A stretch of DNA of 10,479 nucleotides. It comes from CAZGMC01 sp964526565 (GTDB lineage Bacteria; Pseudomonadota; Alphaproteobacteria; DSM-16000; Inquilinaceae). The stretch covers positions 1-10,479 of the forward strand of contig CAZGMC010000118.1 in the NCBI GenBank assembly GCA_964526565.1. Direction: 5' to 3'. The stretch's first letter is position 1. Each line of letters opens with the position of its first letter. A program made the position numbers and the translations under genes. A model generated the notes under the pieces. The model did not search any database and was not told where the DNA came from. It was given only the letters and a program-made list of their open reading frames with translations. Positions 1 through 6,011 of the stretch are shown here, one piece after another.

Positions 1-2268
1 GGCGGCGTGTCCGGCGAGCTGATCGGCACCGTCGGCGGCCACGCGGCCGAGCTGGCCCGTGCCACCGACGGGGCGGCGGCCGAGTTGCGCGCCATGGCCG
101 AGCGCTACGAGACCATGCGCGCCCATCTGGCGGAGGCCGGCGACGCCGGCCGCGCCGAGGCCGACCGCCTGGCCGGGATGCTGGAGCACTTGGCGGAGCG
201 GGTCGGCGCGGTCACCGCCGTGCTGGGCCAGCGGGTCGACGAGACGGCGGCGATCCTGGACGAGCGGCTGGCCGTGCTCAACGGCGCGGCGCTGCGCCTG
301 GGCGAGCGCACCGCCGGGCTGGAGGCGGTGCTGCGCCGCGAGGTCGAGTCGCTCGGCGCCGCCGGCAGCCGCGCCGGCGAGCAGGCCGAGGCGATCCGCG
401 CCGGCCTGCACGAGCAGGCCCAGGACATCGCCCGCGTCTCCGGCGAGATCGCCCACCGCGCCCGCGAGGTCAACGAGGCGCTGCAGCACGGCACCGACAC
501 GCTGGCCGCGGCCGCGGCGGCGGCCCTGGACAAGGTGGCCGGGGTCGGTGCCGAGCTGCGCCAGCAGGCGGAGGCGCTGACCGGGGCCGCCGATGCCGCG
601 GTCGGCCGCGTCGACGCCGCCGGCGGCCGCCTGGAGACGCGTGGCGCCGCCCTGGCCGAAGCCGCCGACGCCGCCGAACAGCGGCTCGATGCCCTGGCTG
701 CCGCCCTGGCCCGCCAGCACCACCTGATCCGCGACCTGACCGAGCGTGCGGCGACCGAGCTGGATGCCGTCGGTGACCTGCTGGCCGAGCGGGCGCGACG
801 GCTGGACGATCCCGAGACCGGCACGCTGAGCCGCGTGCAGGCGCTGGCCGACCGGCTTGGCGGCCTGCTGCCGCAGATCGCCGACGACGCCGACCGCGCC
901 GCCGACCGCCTGTCCGAGGTGGTCAGCCTGTTCCGCCAGCGCGCCGCCGGCCTGGAGGACGGCGCTCACGCGGCGGTGGCGGCCCTGCGCGCCGCCGGCG
1001 ACGCCGTGGCCGACCGGCTGGGCGCGCTGGAGCACAGCGCCCACGCCGCCGAGCAGCAGGTGCGCGCCTATGTCGGGGCGCTGGAGCACCAGGGCACGGA
1101 CTTCCACCTGGCCGCCGACCAGGCGGTGCTGCGCATCGATGCGGTCAGCAAGGCGGTCACCGGCCACACCCAGGACCTGTCGGCGGCGGTCGGCCGGGCG
1201 ACGGCGCAGCTCGACGAGGTCGGCAGCGCCTTCCGCCGCCGCGCCGACGAGGCGGTGGAGCAGGCCGACCGGATCGCCTCGCGGCTGTCCGGAGCCGGCG
1301 TCGTCGCCCATCGCGAGGCGGCGCAACTGGCCGAGGCGGTGACGCGGGCGCTGGAGCGGATCGATGCCGTGGCCGGCCGCCTGCACGACGAAGGCGAGAC
1401 CCTCGGTGCCGACAGCGACCGGGCGGTGGAGCGGCTGGAGACGGCGCGCACGGTGCTGACCCGCCTGTCGGGCGAGCTGGCCGAGTGGAGCGGCGATACC
1501 GCCGTCCGGATCGAGGCGGCCGGCACCAGCGTGCGCGACCAGATCGCCGCGATGACGGCGGCGCGCGCCGCCCTGGAGGACGGCATGAGCGGCTCTCTGG
1601 CGACGCTCGAGGACCGGCTGCGGGTGCTGCGCGAGGCCGGCGACGACACCCAGGCGCGGGTCGTCGCCGCCGGCGCGGACCTGCTGGAGCAGTCGGAGCG
1701 GCTGGCGCGGGCCTCGGGCGAGGCCGGCGGCACGGTGCGCGAGGCGGCGGCAGTGTTCCTCGACCAGACCACGGCGCTGATGCGCGCCTCGCAGGAGGCG
1801 ATGGAGCGGGTCGAGGCGATCCGCCAGACCGAGTTCCGCGTCCGCCGCGACGCCTTCCTGACCGCCGCCAAGTTCGTGCTGGAGAGCCTGCATTCGCTGG
1901 CGGCGGACTTCAGCCGGGTGCTGGAGGCGGAGGTGCCGGAGAAGACGTGGAAGGCCTTCCAGAAGGGCGACACGGCGGTGTTCACCCGCCGCCTGGCCGG
2001 CCTGCGCGAACGCCTGCCGCTGGACGACATCCGCGCCAAGCTGCGCGACGACGCCGAGTTCCGCACCCACGTGCAGCGCTATGTCCGCCAGTTCGAGGAG
2101 CTGCTCGACCAGGCCGTGGCCGGCGACCACGGCGACATGCTCAGCGCCACCCTGATGACCTCGGACGTCGGCAAGCTGTACATGCTGCTCTGCTCCGTCC
2201 TGGGCCGCACCCGGCGCGGGCAGGGCCCCGCGGCGCCGCCGGCGCCGGCGCCGCAGGAGCAGACGTAA
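1..2268 (+). CDS. Large coiled-coil repeat protein, 5' partial
   Basis: The frame is open to the left edge, so the true start lies upstream; the GTG at 7 is only the first start-like codon. About 755 residues are visible, very rich in Ala, Arg, Glu, Asp and Leu, with no membrane segment. Bases 7-1806 read as 24 consecutive units of exactly 25 residues. Hydrophobic positions are 2, 9 and 16 (often Ala at 23), and many units begin R-[LIV]-D/E-A. Spacing 7+7+7+4 predicts one long helix with a regular stutter. From base 1807 the pattern stops and a roughly 130-residue domain follows, with fewer repeats and aromatic residues (motifs AAKFVLESLHSLA, EVPEKTWKAFQKGD, GKLYMLLCSVLGR). A Pro/Ala tail ends at TAA. 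I do not recognise a named family. By analogy, large alphaproteobacterial polar or scaffold coiled-coil proteins such as TipN are possible, but this is a weak guess. No partner gene is visible; the gene downstream is convergent. Confidence 0.88.
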   Translation, partial: GGVSGELIGTVGGHAAELARATDGAAAELRAMAERYETMRAHLAEAGDAGRAEADRLAGMLEHLAERVGAVTAVLGQRVDETAAILDERLAVLNGAALRLGERTAGLEAVLRREVESLGAAGSRAGEQAEAIRAGLHEQAQDIARVSGEIAHRAREVNEALQHGTDTLAAAAAAALDKVAGVGAELRQQAEALTGAADAAVGRVDAAGGRLETRGAALAEAADAAEQRLDALAAALARQHHLIRDLTERAATELDAVGDLLAERARRLDDPETGTLSRVQALADRLGGLLPQIADDADRAADRLSEVVSLFRQRAAGLEDGAHAAVAALRAAGDAVADRLGALEHSAHAAEQQVRAYVGALEHQGTDFHLAADQAVLRIDAVSKAVTGHTQDLSAAVGRATAQLDEVGSAFRRRADEAVEQADRIASRLSGAGVVAHREAAQLAEAVTRALERIDAVAGRLHDEGETLGADSDRAVERLETARTVLTRLSGELAEWSGDTAVRIEAAGTSVRDQIAAMTAARAALEDGMSGSLATLEDRLRVLREAGDDTQARVVAAGADLLEQSERLARASGEAGGTVREAAAVFLDQTTALMRASQEAMERVEAIRQTEFRVRRDAFLTAAKFVLESLHSLAADFSRVLEAEVPEKTWKAFQKGDTAVFTRRLAGLRERLPLDDIRAKLRDDAEFRTHVQRYVRQFEELLDQAVAGDHGDMLSATLMTSDVGKLYMLLCSVLGRTRRGQGPAAPPAPAPQEQT
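7..1806 (+). repeat. 24 tandem 75-bp coding units (25-residue helical repeat)
   Basis: Dividing the translation from base 7 into blocks of 25 residues puts a hydrophobic residue at position 9 and position 16 in nearly every block. Position 2 is usually I, L or V, and position 1 usually R or Q. Clear unit openings include RVDAAGGRL, RLDALAAAL, RIDAVSKAV, QLDEVGSAF, RIDAVAGRL, RLETARTVL, RIEAAGTSV and RVEAIRQ. No insertion or deletion breaks the register over 600 residues. At DNA level the units are well diverged, so this is an old duplication array held by structure, not a recent satellite. Confidence 0.8.
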
Positions 2269-2299
2269 TACCAGCGGCCCTTCCATACGACCGGACGAC

Positions 2300-2315
2300 G
2301 GCACCGGCTGGTGCC
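2300..2315 (+). terminator. Hairpin after coiled-coil gene, possible terminator
   Basis: GGCACC (2300-2305) and GGTGCC (2310-2315) form a perfect 6-bp stem with a GGCT loop, 31 bases after the TAA stop. No T run follows, so it is at best a weak or Rho-assisted end of transcription. Confidence 0.3.
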
Positions 2316-2402
2316 AAGGCGGGCATGCATGGTACAGGTCGACCGCTTCGGCATTTGCAATGCTCTTCGGTATTTCAGCAAGGCGTATCCGCCAGAAAGG
2401 CC

Positions 2403-2508
2403 GTCATCGCGAGCGCAGCGAGGCGATCCAGACCCGGTGCCGCCAGTTCAGCAAGTCATCAATTGCGCTTGCGGCACAACCGGATCGCCACGCTTCGCTC
2501 GAGATTCT
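2403..2508. repeat. Inverted-repeat (REP/RPE-like, MITE-like) element
   Basis: The left arm at 2403-2431 begins GTCATCGCGAGCGCAGCG and ends in GGCGATCCAG. The right arm at 2480-2508 (CCGGATCGCCACGCTTCGCT and onward) matches its reverse complement at 22 of 29 positions. Inside, GTGCCGC (2437-2443) pairs with GCGGCAC (2471-2477) and GCAA (2451-2454) with TTGC (2463-2466), so the whole 106 bases fold as one long imperfect hairpin. The arm resembles an intergenic palindromic repeat that recurs widely in bacterial genomes, whose spurious translation reads like RHRERSEAIQ, as here. It is non-coding and probably a decaying dispersed copy; only one copy is visible in the window. Confidence 0.72.
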
Positions 2509-2691
2509 GAGTGGGATCTTGCCTGGAACAGTGCCGCTGTCCTCGGTATTTGTTGACCGCACCACCACCAGGCGCTTTCTGTTTGGCGGAGCAAGCGGTT
2601 GCCAGCAGCGGCGGGCGCCATGCCCGATCGCCAGGGACAGCAGGAGACAGGTCACCCGTTTGGCCCGCTGGCATAATCGGCCAGGCCCGCC

Positions 2692-2721
2692 GGTGGCCCC
2701 AGGGCGATGCCCCTTGCCACC
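2692..2721 (-). terminator. Two-step hairpin downstream of tadA
   Basis: GGTGGC (2692-2697) pairs with GCCACC (2716-2721), and inside it GGGC (2702-2705) pairs with GCCC (2709-2712) around GAT. It lies about 40 bases past the tadA stop on tadA's strand. There is no T tract, so a role in ending tadA transcription is only inferred. Confidence 0.35.
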
Positions 2722-2759
2722 CGAACGCGCTCCGTCTTCGCCATGCCGTCGTGGCCGGT

Positions 2760-3227
2760 TCAGCGCGCGCCTGACCGCCGCGCCCGGAAGAACGCGCGCA
2801 GCAGCCCGGCCGCACGGTCGGCGCCGGGGCCGGCCGTGACGGCGGGGCGGTGGTGGCAGGTCGGCTGCCCGTAGAAGCGCGGGCCGTGGGCGACGGCGCC
2901 GCCCTTGGGGTCCGGGGCGCCGTAGACCAGGCGGCGGATGCGGGCAAAGCTGATCGCGGCGGCGCACATCGCGCACGGCTCCAGCGTCACGTACAGGTCG
3001 CAGTCGGGCAGGCGCGGCCGGCCGCGCGCCGCGGCGGCGGCACGGATCGCCAGCACCTCGGCATGGGCGGTGGGGTCGGCCAGCGCCTCGGTGCCGTTGC
3101 CGGCGCGGGCCAGCACGGCGCCGCTGCCGGCCTCGACCAGCACCGCGCCGACCGGCACCTCGCCGCGTGCCGCCGCCGCCTCGGCCTCGGCCAGGGCCAT
3201 CGCCATGTATGCATCGTCGCTGGTCAT
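2760..3227 (-). CDS. tadA: tRNA-specific adenosine deaminase TadA
   Basis: This 155-residue protein belongs to the zinc-dependent cytidine/deoxycytidylate deaminase fold. TadA converts adenosine 34 in the anticodon of tRNA-Arg(ACG) to inosine in the cytoplasm. Visible are EVPVGAVLV (23-31), Asn44, the HAE catalytic motif (His55, Glu57), the second zinc motif LEPCAMC (Cys85, Cys88) and the family-typical C-terminal part GPRFYGQPTCHHRP followed by LLRAFFRARR. The open frame extends further upstream. I chose the ATG at 3227 because AAGGG lies 4 bases before it and the length then fits the family; an ATG four codons upstream (3239) has no clear ribosome binding site. It is transcribed divergently from the dodecin/rluB run. 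A tadA next to rluB-rsmD is a familiar alphaproteobacterial arrangement. Confidence 0.95.
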   Translation of the reverse strand: MTSDDAYMAMALAEAEAAAARGEVPVGAVLVEAGSGAVLARAGNGTEALADPTAHAEVLAIRAAAAARGRPRLPDCDLYVTLEPCAMCAAAISFARIRRLVYGAPDPKGGAVAHGPRFYGQPTCHHRPAVTAGPGADRAAGLLRAFFRARRSGAR

Positions 3228-3313
3228 CAGACCCTTCATCGAGAACGCCGTCGCGGGCCGGCGGCACCATCGGCCGCGGCCGCCAGGGCGGTCAAGCCGG
3301 GCCGGGCTTTCCA

Positions 3314-3343
3314 TTGCCGCCGCCCCGCCTAGTTCGCTACGGT
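3314..3343 (+). promoter_or_regulatory. Possible promoter for dodecin run
   Basis: TTGCCG (3314-3319) and TACGGT (3338-3343), 18 bases apart, resemble loose -35 and -10 boxes in the divergent gap between tadA and dodecin. This would start RNA about 20-25 bases before the dodecin ATG. In DNA this GC-rich such matches arise often. Confidence 0.28.
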
Positions 3344-3372
3344 GTCGCCAACACCAATCCAGGGGGACGGCC

Positions 3373-3582
3373 ATGCCCGACCGTGTCTACAAGAAGATCG
3401 ACCTTGTCGGCTCCTCGCCGGAGAGCATCGACCACGCCATCCGCAATGCCATCAGCAAGGCCTCGGTGTCCGTGCACAACATCGACTGGTTCGAGGTCGT
3501 CGAGATCCGTGGCCGCGTTGAACATGGCAACGTCCAGACCTTCCAGGTCACCATCCGCGTCGGCTTCCGGCTGGAAGAGTAG
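3373..3582 (+). CDS. Dodecin, flavin-binding storage protein
   Basis: This 69-residue protein matches the dodecin family in length and pattern: a short strand (RVYKKIDLVGSS), a helix (PESIDHAIRNAISKAS) and two long strands through the C-terminus (FEVVEIRGRV and QTFQVTIRVGFRLEE). Dodecins assemble as hollow dodecamers that bind flavins, or coenzyme A in some bacteria, and are thought to buffer or store flavin in the cytosol. Trp39 after NID is the residue expected to stack on the isoalloxazine ring, and Gln55 is the usual partner. The ATG at 3373 is preceded by AGGGGG about 6 bases upstream, a strong ribosome binding site. It stands between tadA and rluB and may be the first gene of a run with rluB, rsmD and modD, though 63 bases and a small hairpin separate it from rluB. 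Confidence 0.95.
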   Translation: MPDRVYKKIDLVGSSPESIDHAIRNAISKASVSVHNIDWFEVVEIRGRVEHGNVQTFQVTIRVGFRLEE

Positions 3583-3598
3583 CCGCCGCCTTGCCGTC

Positions 3599-3611
3599 CG
3601 CCCGGTGGGCG
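3599..3611 (+). terminator. Small hairpin between dodecin and rluB
   Basis: CGCCC (3599-3603) and GGGCG (3607-3611) form a 5-bp stem with a GGT loop, 16 bases after the dodecin stop. There is no T run. It could weaken read-through into rluB or simply stabilise the short dodecin mRNA. Confidence 0.22.
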
Positions 3612-3632
3612 CGGCATGATGCCGGTTGAGAC

Positions 3633-3637
3633 AAGGA
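3633..3637 (+). promoter_or_regulatory. Ribosome binding site deciding rluB start
   Basis: AAGGA lies 8 bases before the ATG at 3646. The two upstream ATG codons at 3616 and 3619 have only a weak GGTGGG in front, so this site favours the shorter protein. Confidence 0.6.
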
Positions 3638-3645
3638 CCGGCCTC

Positions 3646-4539
3646 ATGCCAAGCCCCGCAGTTCCACAATCAGCCAACGGCCCCGCGGGCGAGCGCATCG
3701 CCAAGGTGCTGGCCCGCGCCGGCCTGTGTTCGCGCCGCGAGGCGGAGCAGTGGATCGCGGCGCGGCGGGTGGCGGTCAATGGCCGCGTGCTGGACACGCC
3801 GGCGATTACCGTCAACGGCAACGATCGCATCACCGTCGACGGCAAGCCGGTGCCGCGGGCCGAACCGCCGCGGCTGTGGCGGTTCCACAAGCCGGTCGGC
3901 ACGGTGACGACCCGGCACGACCCGCAGGGCCGGTCGACCGTGTTCGATGTGCTGCCGCCGGACCTGCCGCGCGTCATCACCGTCGGCCGCCTGGACATCA
4001 CCAGCGAAGGCCTGCTGCTGCTGACCAATGACGGGGCCCTGGCCCGATATCTCGAACTTCCGTCGACCGGATGGCTGCGCCGCTATCGCGTGCGCGTCCA
4101 CGGTGACGTGGACCCGGACCGGCTGGCCGCGCTGGCCGCCGGCCCGGTGGTGTCGGGACTCCGCTATGGGCCGGTGGAGGCGCGACTCGATCGCCAGCAG
4201 GGCTCCAATGCCTGGCTGACCGTCGGCCTGCGCGAGGGCCGCAACCGGGAGGTGCGCAAGGTCCTTGAAAGCCTGGGGCTGACCGTGACGCGGCTGATCC
4301 GGGTGGCGTTCGGCCCGTTCCAGCTCGGCAACCTGGAGCGCGGCGCGGTGGAGGAGGTGCGGCCGTCGGTGCTGCGCGACCAGCTCGGCCACGTCCTGGG
4401 CGACCGGTTGCCGTCCCAGGCGGCGCGGCGCGGCGATCGCAACACCAGCAGCAACACCAGCAGCGGCACCAGCAGCGGCACCAGCAGTGGCACCAGCAGT
4501 GGCAAGACCGGCCATGCGCATCGTCGGCGGGCGCAATAA
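3646..4539 (+). CDS. rluB: 23S rRNA pseudouridine synthase, RsuA/RluB/E/F family
   Basis: The 297-residue protein converts specific uridines of ribosomal RNA to pseudouridine; RluB itself modifies U2605 of 23S rRNA, and the exact target here is inferred. An S4 RNA-binding domain occupies about residues 15-65 (RIAKVLARAGLCSRREAEQW, then VNGR). The catalytic domain follows, with FHKPVG (80-85), the active-site motif GRLDITSEGLLLLTNDG (catalytic Asp117) and the late family motif EGRNREVRKVLESLGL. I chose the ATG at 3646 because AAGGA sits 8 bases upstream; the ATGs at 3616 and 3619 lack this. The last 40 residues are an extra tail with five N/G-T-S-S repeats followed by a basic HRRRAQ end. The 3' end overlaps rsmD by 26 bases, so the two are probably translated together. 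Confidence 0.92.
   Translation: MPSPAVPQSANGPAGERIAKVLARAGLCSRREAEQWIAARRVAVNGRVLDTPAITVNGNDRITVDGKPVPRAEPPRLWRFHKPVGTVTTRHDPQGRSTVFDVLPPDLPRVITVGRLDITSEGLLLLTNDGALARYLELPSTGWLRRYRVRVHGDVDPDRLAALAAGPVVSGLRYGPVEARLDRQQGSNAWLTVGLREGRNREVRKVLESLGLTVTRLIRVAFGPFQLGNLERGAVEEVRPSVLRDQLGHVLGDRLPSQAARRGDRNTSSNTSSGTSSGTSSGTSSGKTGHAHRRRAQ
4441..4500 (+). repeat. Five tandem 12-bp repeats in rluB tail
   Basis: Five consecutive 12-base units of the form (AA/GG)CACCAGCAG(C/T) run from 4441 to 4500: two begin AAC and three begin GGC, and the last two end in T. Each encodes N/G-T-S-S. Near-identity of neighbours points to recent slippage or unequal exchange. Copy changes keep the rluB frame and lie 13 bases before the rsmD start codon. 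Confidence 0.92.
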
Positions 4540-5107
4540 GGGCCGGCGGCTGGCCACCCCCGGCGGGCGCGCCGTGCGGCCCACCACCGACCGCCTGCGC
4601 GAGGCCATGTTCGACGTGCTGATGCACAAGCCGTGGGGCGCGGCAGGCGCTGATCCGGTCACCGATGCCGTGGTGCTGGACGCCTTCTGCGGCACCGGCG
4701 CCCTGGGGCTGGAGGCGCTGTCGCGCGGCGCGGCGCGGGCCCTGTTCCTGGACGCCAGCGCCGCGGCGCTCGACATGGTGCGGCGCAACGCCACGACGCT
4801 GGGCGAGGCGGGGCGGACCGCCACCGTCAAGGCCGACGCGACGCGGCCGCCGCCGGCACGGGCGGCTGCCGGGCTGGCCTTCCTCGACCCGCCGTACGGG
4901 CAGGGGCTGGCGGCGCCGGCGCTGGTTGCACTGACCCGGGCCGGCTGGCTGGCGCCGGACGCCATCGCCGTCGTCGAGCTGGCCCGCGCCGATCCGTTCA
5001 TGCCACCCGGCGACTTCGCTGTGCTGGACGATCGCCGCCATGGCGATACCCGCGTCGTCATCCTGCGCTGGCAGGCCGACTCTCAATCCGCCCTTCAAAC
5101 CCATTGA
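4514..5107 (+). CDS. rsmD: 16S rRNA (guanine966-N2)-methyltransferase RsmD
   Basis: The 197-residue protein methylates N2 of G966 in 16S rRNA using S-adenosylmethionine, during small-subunit assembly. The family N-terminus MRIVGGRNKGRRL is intact and fixes the ATG at 4514. RPTTDRLREAMFDVL (22-36) follows, then methyltransferase motif I VLDAFCGTGALGLEALSRGA (54-73), the acidic end of strand 2 (FLDAS, Asp80) and the catalytic DPPY (125-128). Length is normal for the family. The start lies inside the end of rluB (26-base overlap) with no strong ribosome binding site of its own, which suggests translational coupling. The rluB-rsmD pair is common in alphaproteobacteria. Confidence 0.94.
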   Translation: MRIVGGRNKGRRLATPGGRAVRPTTDRLREAMFDVLMHKPWGAAGADPVTDAVVLDAFCGTGALGLEALSRGAARALFLDASAAALDMVRRNATTLGEAGRTATVKADATRPPPARAAAGLAFLDPPYGQGLAAPALVALTRAGWLAPDAIAVVELARADPFMPPGDFAVLDDRRHGDTRVVILRWQADSQSALQTH

Positions 5108-5124
5108 ACCGTCAGGATCGCGGC

Positions 5125-5982
5125 ATGATCACCGATGCCATGCTGGACGCCCTGCTGGGCGAAGACGCCCCGTTCGGCGACCTCACCACGCAGGCCCTGG
5201 GCATCGCCGGCCGGCCTGGCCGGATGCGCTTCGCGGCGCGGGCGGCGATGACGCTGTGCTGCGTGGAGGAGGGGGAGCGGCTGCTTGGTCGGCTCGGCCT
5301 GCGGGTCGAAAGTCTTCGCGCCAGCGGCGACGATGCAGCGGCGGGCGAGGTGTTCCTGGAGGCTGAGGGGCCGGCGGCGGCGCTGCTGCTGGGTTGGAAA
5401 ACGGTCCAGACCCTGGTGGAGCACACCTCGGGCGTCGCCGGCGCGGCGCGGCGGATCGTTGTGGCGGCGCGCGCCGTCGCCCCGGACGTGGTGGTGGCCT
5501 GCACGCGCAAGGCGCTGCCCGGCTCGCGGGCGCTGATGTCGCGCGCGGTGCTGGCCGGCGGCGCGCAGATGCACCGCCTGGGGCTGTCGGAGACGGTGCT
5601 GGTCTTCCCCGAGCACCGGGCGTTCCTGGGCGGGCTCGACGGTTTCCTGGCGGAGCTGGCCGGCCTGAAGCGCCGCCTGCCGGAGAAGAAGGTCGTCGTC
5701 GAAACCGCGTCGGCCGACGAGGCGGTGGTGCTGGCCCGCCATGGCGCCGACGTGATCCAGCTCGAGAAGCTGCCGCCCGACCGGGTGCGCCGCGTCGTCG
5801 AGCAGGTGCAGGGGTTCAGCCCCGCGCCGGTGATCGCCGCGGCCGGCGGCGTCAACGAGGCCAATGCCGCCGACTATGCCGCGACCGGCTGCCGGCTGCT
5901 GGTGACCTCGGCGCCGTACTGGGCGCGGCCGGCCGACGTCAAGGTGACGGTCGAAGGCATCGGGCCGGACCGGTGGACCTGA
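5125..5982 (+). CDS. modD: ModD-type NadC-like phosphoribosyltransferase
   Basis: The 285-residue protein has the two-domain fold of nicotinate-nucleotide pyrophosphorylase: an N-terminal sandwich domain (about 1-105) and a C-terminal barrel. Markers are EDAPFGDLTT (13-22), HTSGVAGAARRI (100-111), CTRKALPG (126-133), AGGAQMHRLGLSE (144-156), VIQLEKL and the C-terminal GGVNEANAADYAATG. The segments MTLCCVEE, HRLGLSETVLVFPEHRAF and the ending TSAPYWARPADVKV fit the ModD branch better than true NadC, where a KDNH-type sequence is expected after GLSD. ModD is known from molybdate-transport loci; its substrate is not firmly established. ATG at 5125 has AGGA 7 bases upstream; a TTG at 5104 overlapping the rsmD stop would add seven residues. 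It follows rsmD by 17 bases and is probably co-transcribed. No modABC genes are in the window. Confidence 0.85.
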   Translation: MITDAMLDALLGEDAPFGDLTTQALGIAGRPGRMRFAARAAMTLCCVEEGERLLGRLGLRVESLRASGDDAAAGEVFLEAEGPAAALLLGWKTVQTLVEHTSGVAGAARRIVVAARAVAPDVVVACTRKALPGSRALMSRAVLAGGAQMHRLGLSETVLVFPEHRAFLGGLDGFLAELAGLKRRLPEKKVVVETASADEAVVLARHGADVIQLEKLPPDRVRRVVEQVQGFSPAPVIAAAGGVNEANAADYAATGCRLLVTSAPYWARPADVKVTVEGIGPDRWT

Positions 5983-6010
5983 CGGTCAGGCGGGCGGCGG
6001 GGTCGCCCCG
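5978..6010. terminator. Paired small hairpins between convergent modD and tadG-like gene
   Basis: CCTGA (5978-5982) pairs with TCAGG (5986-5990), and CGGGG (5998-6002) with CCCCG (6006-6010). They fill the 29 bases between the two stop codons. No T tracts are present; a two-way transcription barrier is plausible by position only. Confidence 0.3.
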
Positions 6011-6011
6011 G

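Larger units (their letters stand above)
2269..2759. other. Intergenic region between convergent genes, no credible gene
   Basis: About 490 bases separate the coiled-coil gene from tadA, which converge here. The open frames inside have no recognisable protein character and no good ribosome binding site. The middle part (about 2330-2580) is less GC-rich than its surroundings. It holds a hairpin just after the first gene, an inverted-repeat element at 2403-2508 and a second hairpin downstream of tadA, each listed separately. Confidence 0.7.

Noticed and set aside
1068..2066. 332-codon antisense frame over the coiled-coil gene
   Set aside because: Ser/Arg/Ala-rich shadow of the repeat-encoding strand.
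2404..2759. Small open frames in the intergenic region on both strands
   Set aside because: Their translations include the known non-coding repeat product (RHRERSEAIQ-like) and no frame has a good ribosome binding site or protein character.
3670..5061. 463-codon antisense frame over rluB and rsmD
   Set aside because: Both sense genes have complete family motifs; the antisense product is A/R/P/Q-rich with no recognisable domain.
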